DNA from: Vitellaria paradoxa
Taxonomy: Eukaryota; Streptophyta; Magnoliopsida; Ericales; Sapotaceae
NCBI GenBank assembly: GCA_019916065.1
Contig: CM034241.1
Span: 11,073,223 to 11,137,222, forward strand
Reading direction: 5' to 3'
Length of the DNA: 64,000 bases
Of the stretch, positions 45,785 to 58,274 are shown in pieces (the first letter of the stretch is position 1; each line of letters begins with the position of its first letter). The notes under the pieces are model-generated. The model did no database searches and was not told the origin of the DNA. It was given only the letters and a program-made list of their open reading frames with translations. The position numbers were made by a program, and so were the translations under genes.

Positions 45785-46029
45785 GGTTTGGTTTGGAAGT
45801 AAAAAAGCTAATTTTTTTTTGTAAGTAGCTAGTAGCTAATTACTAAAAAACTAGTTTTTTTTGTATTTGAGAAGGGAAAAAAGATAACTTTTTGCTAGCT
45901 TTTTATTTTTTTGTTAATTTGACATTTTTACCATTGAAAGTTTAAAATAAGATTAAAATGTAGAACGGTAAATTTGGTTGTTGTCAAAAAAGTGAAAAAG
46001 GCAGAAAGCTACGGTTCCCAAACAGAACC
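45785..46029. mobile_element. PIF/Harbinger-like MITE, 245 bp
   Basis: The left end GGTTTGGTTTGG is mirrored by CCAAACAGAACC at the right. Both sides carry the trinucleotide TTA (45782-45784 and 46030-46032), the preferred target duplication of PIF/Harbinger (Tourist-type) elements. The interior is AT-rich and non-coding. Confidence 0.75.
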
Positions 46030-46032
46030 TTA

Positions 46033-47940
46033 ATAGTATTTGTTTGATTTAATTAACTAACTTTATAAACTGAAACCAAACCTTTCATTTGAAAAAAATC
46101 AAACTAAATCAAATGATCAATTTAATAGTTTTACTTTACACATCTAAATTCAATTAAAGTGCCCAAATATTTACAATAAGATAAAATAAAAAGTAAAATG
46201 CCAAATGAGGCCATTTTTAATTTCTGACATTTTATCTTATCTCATAATATGACTTTTTTTGAAACTTTGAAAATTATTGAAAAATATTAAATTTTTTTAA
46301 AAATTATTATCTTTTTATTTCATTATACGAATTACGAATTCACAATTTTTATCAAATTTTATTAATTTTTATCGCTTCAAAGGTGTCGTGTATAGCGTGT
46401 TTAAAATGTAAGAAATTAAAAATGTGATGTGTTTAATATTTTTTAATAAAAATGCAAATAATTTTCATATTACAATTTTTAGAGGGTAATGAAACTGTGT
46501 TTTTCAATAAAAGTTGCAACCGATTTTCCATCTCTATCCCTTTATGTTAGCCAAGTGAATTATACGACGATGGGTATCTCTGTAATTTTACCTTGAACCG
46601 CGTGAGAAGCGCGTGGACGATTCTAACCGTAGTCAAAGCAAACATGGACAAACACTAGCAAACACTAGCAAACGATGCCAATAAATAATTTCAGAGCGGG
46701 ACGCCTCTGTAAAACCAAATATGCCCCCAATCAAAATACAAATTTACAACAAATATCACAGCCACGGCCCGGCATCTCAAATGGAATATACCATAATTTT
46801 CAGTAGATTAAAAAAAGGGTGTCGAGATATATAAATACATAAAAATAATAATTATTAAATTATATATATACGTATAAAAAAACAATGAAGGAACTGTCTC
46901 ATGTATAAAAAAAAACCAAAAATATTAATTTTTTTAATTTTTTTCTAAATTTTTCACTTCAAAATTTTCTAATTTCTCTTTAAATTTTACTAATTTTCTT
47001 CAACTTTCTCAAAAAGTTTTAAAATCACACTAAATATCAACAATGCAAAATTTGAAAAAATTTATCAAATTCTGACACTCCAAATCCTGACCAAATCTAT
47101 AACAATTGATAATCATAAGAGATTGAAAATAGTAATTAATTGAATTATTTAGTTTAGATTTAATTTTCAATAAAAAGAATTAGACCATGCTTAAATAAAT
47201 TTAAGTTAATGGCATGTTATTTTTTATGGTAATACAAACTTCTTAGAAAATTATAGCAAAGAATAGTTGAGAATGAGCCAGAAAAGTATACAAGGCTTTA
47301 AAAAATAAAGTAAATAATAGCAATGCATAAAAAATTTTAAAAAATAAAAAATTACAAAAAATATTATTTTGGACAAATTATTCTCCTCTAATAAACCGAT
47401 AACCTAAAACTATAAAAGAATAAGCACAAATTGTAGTTGATTTTTATACAAAGAATTAAAGGTATTTTTTGAGTTTAATAAAAGTAAAAATTTATGTATT
47501 TAGAATGCAAATATTATTTTCTGCAAAGAAGATTAAAGAATTTTTATATTTATTAACAATGAACAGTAAAATTTATGTATTTAGAATACAAGTTTTAAAA
47601 ATTCACTTTTTTTTTTATAATTTTGTTTATGTAATGTTTGTTTCAAAAGTTCATTTTTATGTAAGTAGGAACTGTTTAGTTAATTAAAAAAATATAAAAA
47701 GTTATCAAAAATTAAAAAAATTATCAACTCATTCTAATCAAATTTAATTATATATTACTTTTATATTAATTTTGTTTACCTTTTTTTTATACTTTTTTAC
47801 TGTTCAAATAGCTCGTAATTTTTATCTTGAAAATATGATAAATTTCATTTGATAACACGAAAATTATTGAAATGGCACATGAGCAATAATTTGCAAGTAC
47901 AGGGGCATTTCAATTGACAGGTTGCCCATAGAGGGCTCTG
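46033..47940. other. Intergenic DNA upstream of the kinase gene
   Basis: Mostly very AT-rich. A GC-richer island at 46590-46800 (accgcgtgagaagcgcgtgg..., with acaaacactagca duplicated at 46648 and 46660) stands out, but no open frame spans it. It could be an old exon or distal promoter DNA. Confidence 0.4.
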
Positions 47941-48430
47941 GCAGACAATCACCTACTAGAGAGGTTGCTGCTGCTGGTTAAGAATTTGGTGTCTTCTCCG
48001 AAACAAGTCACCCATCAGCGTTCAAACCAAAGCCGTGAAAACCAGCAAAAATCGAAGTCTCTCTCTCTCTCCCTCTCTTTCTCTTTCTCTTTCTCTCTTT
48101 GCATTACTCATTTTATGTACCTCTCAAGACCAACTAGCTCTCCATTGGTGAAAGACTTCATTTTGCCGCTGACCCAGATCGCATTCTGGCCAAATCTGGG
48201 TAATTCCTGGTGCCCATCTGAGATTTTGCAAAACCCAGATTGGTTTTTCAGTGTGATTTGAGTAGAAAATGATGGTTTGAGGATGACCCATTGTTTGAGA
48301 GGAACACTGGAAGCTGAGCTTTTTATGTCTGACAAAAACAATATTAGAAATCATATTTAACAGAAAGTGACGTGGTAATCTCTGAGTATGGGGAGGTGAA
48401 ATGAAAACCTGGTCTTGGGAATAAAGCTTC
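47941..48430 (+). promoter_or_regulatory. Probable 5' leader of the PBL kinase, with CT repeat and upstream ORFs
   Basis: A (CT)n/(TTTCTC)n run lies at about 48059-48102, a common feature near plant transcription starts. Several upstream ATGs follow, and one frame, 47965-48261, is open for 98 codons. If transcription starts upstream of it, this uORF ends 170 bp before the kinase ATG and could lower its translation. No clear TATA box could be fixed. Confidence 0.45.
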
Positions 48431-51400
48431 ATGGGGACTTGTTTCAGTATTGAAGATGAAGAACACCCACATCATGTACCTCTTAAGAACCAGCAAGGTA
48501 TTACTATTATTTTCACTTTTTTTTTTTAATGTTCTCTTTTTCCATTTATTTCCTGTGATTTCTTTAATTTATTATTATTATTATTATTATTGAAAATCTG
48601 TAGTCTCTTTAATTACTGTATCCATTGGTTAAATTAGTAGACAATCATAACTAGATCTCGAGTCTCTAAAGATTGATGGATACACATCACACAAGCACTC
48701 ATAAAGTGTCAAGAAAGATTTGTTTGCAACCAATTGAGAGGGAATCAAAGTACTTTCTACATTAATATGTGTGCACTATGAAGTCTTAAATTGCCAAATT
48801 TGCTTAGATATTCTCCTGATTTATGACAACTTGCCAATTTAGTAAATGAAATTGGGAATCTCCAGTAAATTCAGTGGAACAATTTTGTTCAGTAGTTCCA
48901 CTCTTGAATAGTTTTGGTTTTGGAAAAATTTGGAGAGTATATGTCAAAATTGATGGTTAAATCAGTGTCCATTGCAGTTTATGATGATTACCCAAATTTT
49001 GGCAAGGGTATAGACAATTTGTAAGTTATCATTAGCTAAATGATACTAATACTTTTCTCTTTTGTTGTAATAATTTTGTTGAAATAGGCAATGGCAGTGC
49101 TACATCTCCTTCCACAACAAACTCTACAAATTCCATAAAGCCAAATACACCAGATTCCCGGGGAACTAAAAGTGCAGCTGTCATTTCAGTGACTCCAAAG
49201 AATGTGAGAGATCTCCGTCAGAATCCTGGATATAGTAATGTTGATATCTTTACATATGAAGAGATGAGGTTGGCCACCAAGAACTTCCGTCCTGATCAAG
49301 TTCTTGGCGAGGGTGGTTTTGGGATAGTCTATAAAGGAGTTATAAATGAGAATGTGAGGCCAGGTTACAAGACTACACAGGTTGCCATCAAAGAGCTTGA
49401 TCCTGAAGGATTCCAAGGTGACAGAGAGTGGCTGGTAATTGTTTTGGCTTGCACATCTCTCTCTGTCTCTGTCTCTCTCTCTCTCTCTCTCTCTATGTCT
49501 GCAGATGTTTTGTCTTATTCAGCCTTTGCATTTCTGATAGGCAATAACCATAGATATGCAAAACTTGACTTTGTACTCTATTTTAGGCTGTTAACATGTA
49601 CTACCATTAGGAGACAGCCTCATTGTTTAGGATTCAAGGTTGAATTGTGATGGAGAAGTGGTTGTTCATGGTTCAAAATAAGGACAATGTGGTTAGGTTC
49701 GTAAATCAATGAATTTTAGGCTTTTTGTTCAGAATTTGGTTGTGAAGTGCTTGTGGCAAAAAAGCAAAAAGCACGAGATTTGTAGGGAGGAAAGTACCCC
49801 ATAACTCAAAGACTCGATAGTGCAGCATATTAAAACTAATAAAAGAGTTGCACGTGATTCTTCTTTATTCTGCACATTCTTAATGGGAAGACATAAAAAT
49901 AGAAGGATGCTACAGTGATCTTGAAAGACGAGAACCATGAAGGCACTGCGTGCTTGATGTCATATCACTGAAATAGTAATTAAGTACTGAATTGGTATCT
50001 TACATTTGTAAGAATTTATTTGAATAAGCATTGAAGGTTAAGAATCAGGGTACATTTGATATATTATACATACATCATGGGGACTTGATCTAGTAAATTG
50101 GGCTGAAAACCTATAAGATGGGTTTGGGATTTGAATTAGTGGTTTAGGGTTGTGATGTAATCTAAAATCTAATCTTAAACTCAAATACTGAATTTGTTCA
50201 TTCAGAACTGATTGATCCAACTTATCCAAGCCTTTAAATAGGCTAGCCCTAAGATTCTTAAATTACAAAAATCAAATAAAATCATGATAAAATCAAATAA
50301 AATGGCAATGATTACTAGAAATACCCTAAAGAATATACCCAAAAGTAATAAATTCTCATGTTTTTGATCTGCATCAGGTTGGTTATGAGACAAGGAGTGA
50401 AGCCCAAGGGAGGATTTATTAGGTTGAACCTCTCAAACCCAATTAAGCTTAGGTGGAGCGGTTATAGTATGGGATGATTCAATTCATCTTGGGTATTGAA
50501 AGTGTTATGACTTAAAAGGGGAGTCTATTAGGGTCGGGACCTCGGGTAGGGTTGAGCCGAACTACCCTATTGCTATTGTGTGGACGCTTACATTCTTGTA
50601 TTTCTTAGACGAGTATTCATCGCTCAATAGTATATTTGATCATTTCCTTCAGACTAAATTTCGTGGTAGTGGGTATCTGGAAATTGAACTACTTTTTGAA
50701 TGATTAGTATTTTGTTGCTAGTTATAACATCCTCTATAAAAGAGATACTTGAACTTCGTTTTATGTGGCTTTTACACTTAAAAGAAAGAATTCATTCTGT
50801 TATTTGTTTGTTTGTTTGCAGGCGGAAGTTAATTACCTGGGCCAACTTCGTCACCCAAATCTAGTGAAACTCATAGGATACTGCTGTGAGGATGATCACC
50901 GGCTGTTGGTCTATGAATATATGGCATCTGGATGCCTAGAAAAACATCTTTTTCGCAGTGAGTAGCTAGTGCTATTACAAGGCTATATTAACATGATACA
51001 TGATTTCTAATGTGTAGTATCCTTCTAAAAACTTGCACTTGCATATTCGTGTCATGACTAAAGCACGTTATTTGATAAAAATTGGAAGTGGCGTTTCTAT
51101 TAACTTAGGTTGCCGTTTGTTTGAAGCCTAGTTGATATGGAAGTCATTTCTTCAAAAGGATCAATGGAGATGAGCTAAGTGGGAGAAATGCTTCAACCTC
51201 GTAACATTGTGCTGCTGATGCATTTGAGTCTCTTATGCTTTTGACCCTATTTTGTTTGCTTTAAAATATGTAAATTTTCAATTAATATGGCCAAGAAAAA
51301 TGTAAAATTCTGAATTACATACGAATTATTTTGACTTAGTAAAATTTAGCCAATTGAATGAAGCATTTTCTGAAAAATGACCTTATTAGAGACAAAAGGA

Positions 51401-53817
51401 ACTTCAATAAATCAAATAGGTTAATGAAAGGCATATCATGTCTTTATGTGAATACAGAGTTTTGCGCCATTCCTTCTTCAATGAGGAAAGAAGAATAAAA
51501 TTTAAACCCTTGTGGAAAGAAGAGTTAACATAGGAATACTAATAACAAATACCCACTTTTTTGTACAATTGTGGTCACTCATACCAGATTATACCTTCAA
51601 TTAAAATATTGCTAGTATATTATATTCATCATATTAACTTTGTGCTGGTAGAAGTGTGCGCTACGCTAACTTGGTCAAGAAGAATGAAGATTGCTTTAGA
51701 TGCTGCAAAAGGGCTTGCTTTTCTTCATGGTGCAGAAAGGTCTATCATTTATCGGGACTTCAAGACGTCAAACATCTTATTGGATGCGGTTAGTTTCATC
51801 CTGTCATGTTTCAACCTTTACAGTGGCTACTTGGGAATGTGAAAACCTCGTCACCCTATCATGAGTGTGCTAAAGATTTGAGTTTTTGTTAATGAGAGCA
51901 CTGAAGAAAAATGCCAGTTGTATTCCCTTTATTATAATAACAAGCCATCAAACCAAATTTGATTTACTAACGGTGGCACCAAAAAAAAAAAAAAAACAGA
52001 GGATGACTTGGCGAATTAGGTTGTTTACAATAAAAAAAATGATGAAATTTCTTTCTCTTTTAGAGAAAATGGTCCCAAGAATGTTAGCAGTGATTCCTTC
52101 TGAATTGAGTGATCTACCTATGGAAAATTTTCTTTTTCTTTCCTAAAGATTTAGTAATAACCTGCAGGATTTTAATGCAAAGCTTTCTGACTTCGGGCTT
52201 GCAAAGGACGGGCCTATGGGAGACCAGACACACGTATCCACACGAGTCATGGGCACTTATGGTTATGCAGCCCCGGAATATGTAATGACTGGTGAGTCTT
52301 ATGATGGCAATTTGCAATGCCTAACAATGAATCACATTATATCCGTTGGTTGAAATAATTCTGATGTAGCATTGTTATGTTCATTAAGGAAACTACCTCG
52401 TTTCAATTCAGAAAAGGTTGTTATCACAGTTCTGTACACTTCAATGATTTTCTTTCTTTTTCTTTGGATGGCTAAATGATATTTCTATGCGTGTCGTTTA
52501 TATAAGTTTGCAACATATTTTGGGAGTGTTTGGAGTTGTATAAAATTATATAAAATAGTATAAAAATGTAAAAATAAATGTCTTGTAATTCGTGCAGTGA
52601 GTGAAGAATTTAAATTTTACTGTCTTGTAATTCGTGTTTGTAGAGATTTGTGAGATTTTATTTTTTTTTTTGGAGAGCTCCAAACGGAGCCTTTGTTTTA
52701 GAGTATGGTAGTTAACATCCGTTGAGTTCTAAGAGAGGATGGATCATGAAAGGAAAATGTTGCTTACCTGAATCTTTGAGCTTCTTGCTTGCTTGCAGAC
52801 CTTGCAAGATGATGCAATGAAATTTGACATTCCATTTTTAATTTTAATTCTCTCTATTTTTGTCTTTTGTTCAGATTTCTCTTTAACAAAGCATTGATAC
52901 TTGGTTAATACAAGACATTTAATATGCCTACTACATTAGCCAAAGCTTTTTAACTGACTGAATAGCATTTTATGGTTAATGACCTCAGCTTATGTCAATG
53001 GCTTATATTATTTGATGTAGATCCTCCTCCCCTTGACAGGCAGTTGTGTATTTTTATAAGTAATGCTATGATGCCAGAAAAATTTTACCATAATTAGTTG
53101 CCAGAATTGTAATGACCCGAATTTGATATAATTTAATTTATATATATATATATATTTATTATTCAGTAAATTTAATTCATTGTTTAAATTTAATAATTTA
53201 AAATTTTGCTATTTAACTTTGAGTTGTATTTAAAAAAGTTAATTTTTGGTTACATTTGAAAAGATTTTAAATATTTCAAGGAAAAAATATAATTTTCTTA
53301 AAGTATAGGGGATGGTACGCAATTAATTATACTTAGTAGGGTTGAAGTCAGCTGCCATATTTATATATAATGCTTTATTTTTTTCGGTAAAAAAAATAAA
53401 AAATAAAAAACCCTGAATATTTTGGCGGCTGCACTGTGATTTCTTTGGGAATTGCTGGGTTGCTGTGCCTTCCGTTGCCGAATTAGCAGAGGTAAGGGGA
53501 TGAACCTGTAAAATTCTTTACATATATATGTATAGTTATATATATAGAAAGCAATAGACATTGTTAAAGCAATAGACATTATTAATGTGCTGGACGTTTG
53601 CCTGCTTGAAAGAATTGTGCACAGAACCTTTGGTTGAGAAATAATTATATATAGACACACATATTATATATGTATATATTACACTAATCTACCCAAAAAC
53701 GTGACTTGACTGATTGTTTGGTGTGTGTTTCTTTTCTTTATTTTTTATTTATTTACTTATTAAATACTTTTAAAGTGATGGCATTGATTGATTGAATGGT
53801 GAGAAGCTGAATGATTG

Positions 53818-53854
<37 letters not shown>

Positions 53855-55827
53855 GTATATATGAAGCTAAATTCAATTAGTCTCCTAGGATTCAAATAGT
53901 GGGTTGATTTCTTTTTTTATTTTATTTTATTTTATTAAAGTAATTCTTGCATATTGATGTTATTTATTGTCATGGAACATTCAGATTGATTGTTTAATTT
54001 AATTGCATTAGTTGCTAGATGTATACTGGTGGCATAATTGGCAGTATACCTGTATGAGAATATAAATTTATTTATAATATATTTTTTTTCTAATTTGGTG
54101 TAAAAATATATATATATATATATATATATAATTAATGTGGATATAAAATAAAATTTAGTGTTGTGTTTTGTTTGGGTTGAGGGGTATTAAAAATATTGGG
54201 TATATGTACCCAAGGGTTGAAAGTCCAAAAACTCGCGCGGGGTGGTAATCGAGTCTAGTAGGCTAGTAATCTACGAACGATACAGATGTCTAAAGGTGGC
54301 ATATTATATTCCTAAGGTTTTTGTTTAGGAAGCAGACACCGAAGGATGGTGTATATTAGTTGGGTCCTGTTTCTACGGGATAAACAAGCAGCTATCAAAG
54401 AATGGTGTATATTGATTGGGTCCTATTCTTATGGGAAAACCAAGCAGCAGTACCTTGAGGTCAATTGTTTTCTTTTGATGTGTTATGTGGTGTTAATAAA
54501 ATTAAGTTGTAAAGATAGAAAATTAATAAATAAATTTAATTTTTTATTTGAGATTGTTATTTGTGCTAAGGTGTTTCATTTATTAGTATGCTAAGGCATT
54601 ATTGCATTTATATTATTATTAGGGTTCCGAGCACACGTGATATTAGTGCTCTTCCCATTACAGCTTGTGATGCAAGTAATGAATTTGAAACGTGTTAGAT
54701 TTTTTTAAGCATAGGAATTAAAATTTTATTTATTTTGTTTATTTACATTTAAATGTTTATAAAATTGTTTTAATGGATTGTAATAAACCTTTATTCGTGA
54801 GGTGAATATTTATTTACTTTTATTTCGTTTATGGGAGATTATTTGGGATTAGTGTTGGAGGTTGTAGTTTTATTTTAGAGTATTGTTGCCTAGTTCGTTT
54901 TGGCTAAGGCACTTAATTAAATTTACATATAGGTTTATTTATTTTAATTTTTATTTATATTCATTATTCTATAGTGTGCGTATATGGCTCTGATGTGGGA
55001 TAGAGAAAGTTGTTAAATGATATAATATGTGTTCTTTTGTTCATATATTCGAGTAGCGGAATCCGGGGCGTGACAAGAATGATGTAGGGATTTGTGTACT
55101 TGCACTTTAATTGAAAACACCTATTAAGATGCATTTAATTATAAAATTGCCATTGACAGATCATTCTAGCATCTTTTTTTCGGTAAATCCTTCTGCCAAA
55201 ATAACATATTCTTATTTATATAACCCTGATGAATGGTCTCTAACCTCCTCCTCCTCCTCCCCCCCCCCCCCCCCAAAAAAAAAAAAAAAATTTACCCCAA
55301 TCTGGACAGGGCATTTAACAGCTCGAAGTGATGTTTATGGTTTTGGGGTTGTGTTACTCGAGATGCTGATTGGAAGGAAAGCAATGGACAAGAGCAGGCC
55401 TAGCCGAGAACATAATTTGGTCGAGTGGGCCCGTCCGCTCTTAAACCATAACAAGAAGCTTCTGAAGATTTTGGACCCCAGAATGGAAGGGCAATACTCG
55501 ACCAAAACTGCCCTAAAGGTGGCCAATTTAGCGTATCAATGCCTTAGCCAAAACCCGAAAGGTAGGCCTGTAATGAGCCAGGTGGTTGAAATACTCGAGA
55601 CTTTTCAGACACAAGAGCTATGCCGAGAAGAGGCATTGTTTCAAAATGGAGGTGGCAGTATAACTCTTTATGAAGTTCCAAAGCGTAAACCAGAGGCGGA
55701 GAATAGGGGTCCTGTTAGAAGTGAAAGTGAAAGGGAAGCCAGCTCTTCTCGAAGGAGCAAGCCAGCAAATGGAAGGAGCAAGAGCTTGCCTCCTAAGGAG
55801 TATGATCTTTGTAGCCCCTCTCCATAA
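48431..55827 (+). CDS. PBL17: Receptor-like cytoplasmic kinase, RLCK-VII / PBL17-like (six exons)
   Basis: Exons: 48431-48497, 49088-49434, 50822-50957, 51652-51788, 52168-52291 and 55310-55827, all GT/AG. They sum to 1,329 nt, or 442 aa. The N-terminus MGTCFS supports N-myristoylation at Gly2 and palmitoylation at Cys4, so the protein is expected at the plasma membrane. The kinase domain has GEGGFGIV (96-103), VAIK (Lys124), IIYRDFK with catalytic Asp219, DFG (237-239) and APE (264-266), a complete active set. A C-terminal tail (about 370-442) is rich in S/R/P and carries [15 protein letters not shown] kinases relay signals from cell-surface immune and growth receptors. The PBL17 assignment comes from remembered similarity across kinase and tail; close paralogues are possible. 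Intron 5 (3 kb) holds a solo LTR and a MITE. Confidence 0.94.
52520..52692. mobile_element. Short MITE in kinase intron 5
   Basis: gggagtgtttggagttg at the left is mirrored by ggagagctccaaacggagcc at the right, an inverted terminal repeat of the GTTTGG type. An internal duplication of tgtcttgtaattcgtg occurs at about 52580 and 52621. No target duplication is certain. Confidence 0.55.
53108..55075 (+). mobile_element. Family B solo LTR in kinase intron 5, 1,968 bp, perfect TSD
   Basis: It begins TGTAATGACCCGAATTTG and ends AATCCGGGGCGTGACA. The five bases on each side are AGAAT (53103-53107 and 55076-55080). It is the inverse relative of 34144-35956. No internal retrotransposon sequence remains. 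It contains (TA)n runs at about 53826-53849 and 54107-54130 and repeated units reading ggtgtatattagttgggtcct (54343) and ggtgtatattgattgggtcct (54404). Confidence 0.92.
55245..55290 (+). repeat. Compound microsatellite next to a splice acceptor
   Basis: (CCT)n, then about 17 C, then about 16 A, ends only about 20 bp before the exon 6 acceptor (ctggacag|GG at 55309/55310). It takes the place where branch point and polypyrimidine tract would lie, so its length may affect splicing of the last kinase exon. Confidence 0.85.
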
Positions 55828-56251
55828 CTAGATGAGGAATCTTCTTGTACCAGAAGCTGAATCTAAAAACCTGACGAATGTGAGTCGGAATTCTTCTTCT
55901 TCTCCCCCCCCCTCCTTTTTAATTTTTGTAAAATTTCTCTGTTTGATATTTGAGTTTTTTTAGAGGAATTTAGATGTTTGAGCAACTGTAATTTTTGCTT
56001 GCATCCAAGCTTAATTTTGAGGTGTTTACTTTTACTGCTCTAGCCTTGAACGTGTTATTAGACCCACATCTGAAGATTTGGACATGGACTTCGCCAATGT
56101 AAAATATCCATTCATAATCTTTATAAATTTGTATGGTGTTTTCCTCGAATGTTTGGTGGTAATATAGCAATAACACTGATGCAGCTCTTAAATTCCAGGG
56201 GAAAGGTCTCTTTGCTTGTAGAAGTAAGAATATCATAGTAAATCAAATAAA
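55828..56251 (+). terminator. 3' UTR and likely polyadenylation region of the kinase gene
   Basis: Following the TAA, a C/T-rich stretch (55890-55920) and then T-rich DNA lead to a canonical AATAAA at 56246-56251. Earlier weak signals exist, so the exact cleavage site is uncertain. Confidence 0.45.
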
Positions 56252-56786
56252 TACGTAGAACTGGTAGAAGCAATAATCGCAGAATTTGCAGGGTTGCCTA
56301 TATCCGAACCTCTTTTAACCTCTACAATTTGCAAATCTTATGCAGTAGTGGGTTGCGATGTATACACACACACACACACTATTATAAAGCAAACATTGCG
56401 GATATGTGGTGAAGCTCAAATTTAATGAAGCTTCAAATTTGGTAAAGAGTAATTTTTTTTTTAATAATATTCTTAATCTCCCTAATAGTGGACCTACAAC
56501 TTTAATGATATTAAAAAATAAATTTTTTTGAAAACTACCACATAATTAAGTAATTTTAGTTATTTATATTTTTATCTTCTTTTAATATCATTTAACTGTT
56601 CACTACTTTTTTAACTTTTTTATTTTCTTTAAATACTCTTTAATTGGTATTATTTACTTAAATAATTTTAATTATTTGTTATTTATTATTTGAGTCATTT
56701 TTGTTATATTTTTATAATTTTATTTTAATTAAAATAAAAATTTAATAAAAATTACGGACTGTGTGTGTATTTACTTGTAGTGTTTA

Positions 56787-56819
<33 letters not shown>

Positions 56820-57836
56820 TCATACAGGATTGCGTAAGGTGAGGTTTAGGAGTTGGAGTGCTGGACCTGCTGGTATGCAAGATCCAGAAGCTACTAACAA
56901 ATTGGTTTTGACATGACAGGTTAGACAGCTCAGGGGCAGTTCTCTTTTTGGAAGACAGAAAAAGTTAGAAGATAGTGTATTTTGGTAGGGAGATGAAGTG
57001 ATTAGTTAAGCTGTGTTTGGATAAAAATTTTGCGAGAAGAAAAGAAAAGAAAAAGAATATGAATTCAAAAATCACTAATTATTTTAGTTTGTAAAGGAAT
57101 GAAGGGAAAAAATCACGGGATTTGAGAAATTAAAAAAATAATTAAATTAAAAAAATTAATTTATTTTTTTGGTAATTAAAAAAATTAACTTATTAATAAA
57201 TATTTTTTTTTATTTTCGAAACTTTTTAATCTATTCAAGTACAAAATCAAGCATTTAAGTTGCGTTTGGAGTGCCAAGATGTAAAAAAATTGTAAAAAGT
57301 TAGAAATTTATGATGTAGAGAAAATTGGAAAAAAGTTACAGATTTTTGACCAAAATTTACCACTCAAATGCAACCTTAGTGTCTTATATTTCCTTTTATT
57401 TTTTTTCTTACAATTTTATGTACTTTTCTTTTCTTCTTCAAATTCTTTTCTTTTCTTCTTCAAATTCCCAATTCAAACGGATTTTTTTTTTATTTTGTTT
57501 TCTTCAAAATATTCATCTTTTGAATCATAAGGCCAAGCTGTTATTAAGACCAAAAAAATTATCTGAATATGGAAACCAACTCCATCAAGAAGCCAATGGC
57601 ACCATTGTAACCCTAAACCCCTTCCAATACTGAGACTAACAAATCCATCTCCAAAAAATTCTTAATCTGTTAGGATATGTTTGAAACAAAGATTTGAGCA
57701 GGGGAAAAGGTAAGAAAATAAAATAGAATGAAAAATATTAAATTTATTTTATATTGTGATGTGGTCATGAAAATGATAAGAAATAACAAAATATTGTCAA
57801 GAAATTTTATATATTATTTATTTAATTAATTATAAA

Positions 57837-57867
<31 letters not shown>

Positions 57868-58274
57868 ATTGCATTTCTTTCAATCTTTCTCTCCCCCCTC
57901 TAAATCCTTATTTTTAGAGGCTGCTACATGCTATTTCCAAATCAATCTCTCTCACATATTGGTTAAACGTTGATCAGCATGGTCTCTCTAATGGGACGCC
58001 AATGGCCCCCTCTTCTGTCAACTCATTCTCCATCCATTTCATTTCCATCTCGTGTGGGGTAAATCTACTTTAATTTTTCACATATTTCCTCACTGCTGTT
58101 TGAAGGGTAAGAAACTAAAAGTAAGATATATGTATATATATTGCATTTATTACCATTATACACATCAAATCAATTTAATATAATCCATCATCCATCTATT
58201 AATTAATTAATTTATTACACATTTAAATTATTTTACTATAACTTCTTTTTTTTTTTTATCTAGCATAATTTTTA
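56252..58274. other. AT-rich intergenic DNA with microsatellites and a small MITE
   Basis: A (CA)n run lies at about 56362-56378, (GT)n/(TA)n at 56787-56818 and (TA)n at 57838-57862. About 57258-57378 is a short inverted-repeat element (gttgcgtttggagtg ... caccactcaaatgcaac). No gene is supported; the 102-codon frame at 57325-57633 is low-complexity. Confidence 0.5.

Noticed and set aside
48533..48600. Trinucleotide (TTA)n stretch in kinase intron 1 considered as a regulatory repeat
   Set aside because: It is an ordinary AT microsatellite with no other support.
49435..49650. Extension of kinase exon 2 to 49650
   Set aside because: This is read-through into intron 2; a GT donor at 49435 and the next exon at 50822 restore the conserved kinase sequence.
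52001..52146. Open frames around the A-rich tract in kinase intron 4
   Set aside because: They have no similarity to kinase sequence and lie between well-supported exons.
56378..56790. Possible Helitron-like element between CA and GT repeats
   Set aside because: The ends do not show a clear 5' TC and 3' CTRR hairpin.
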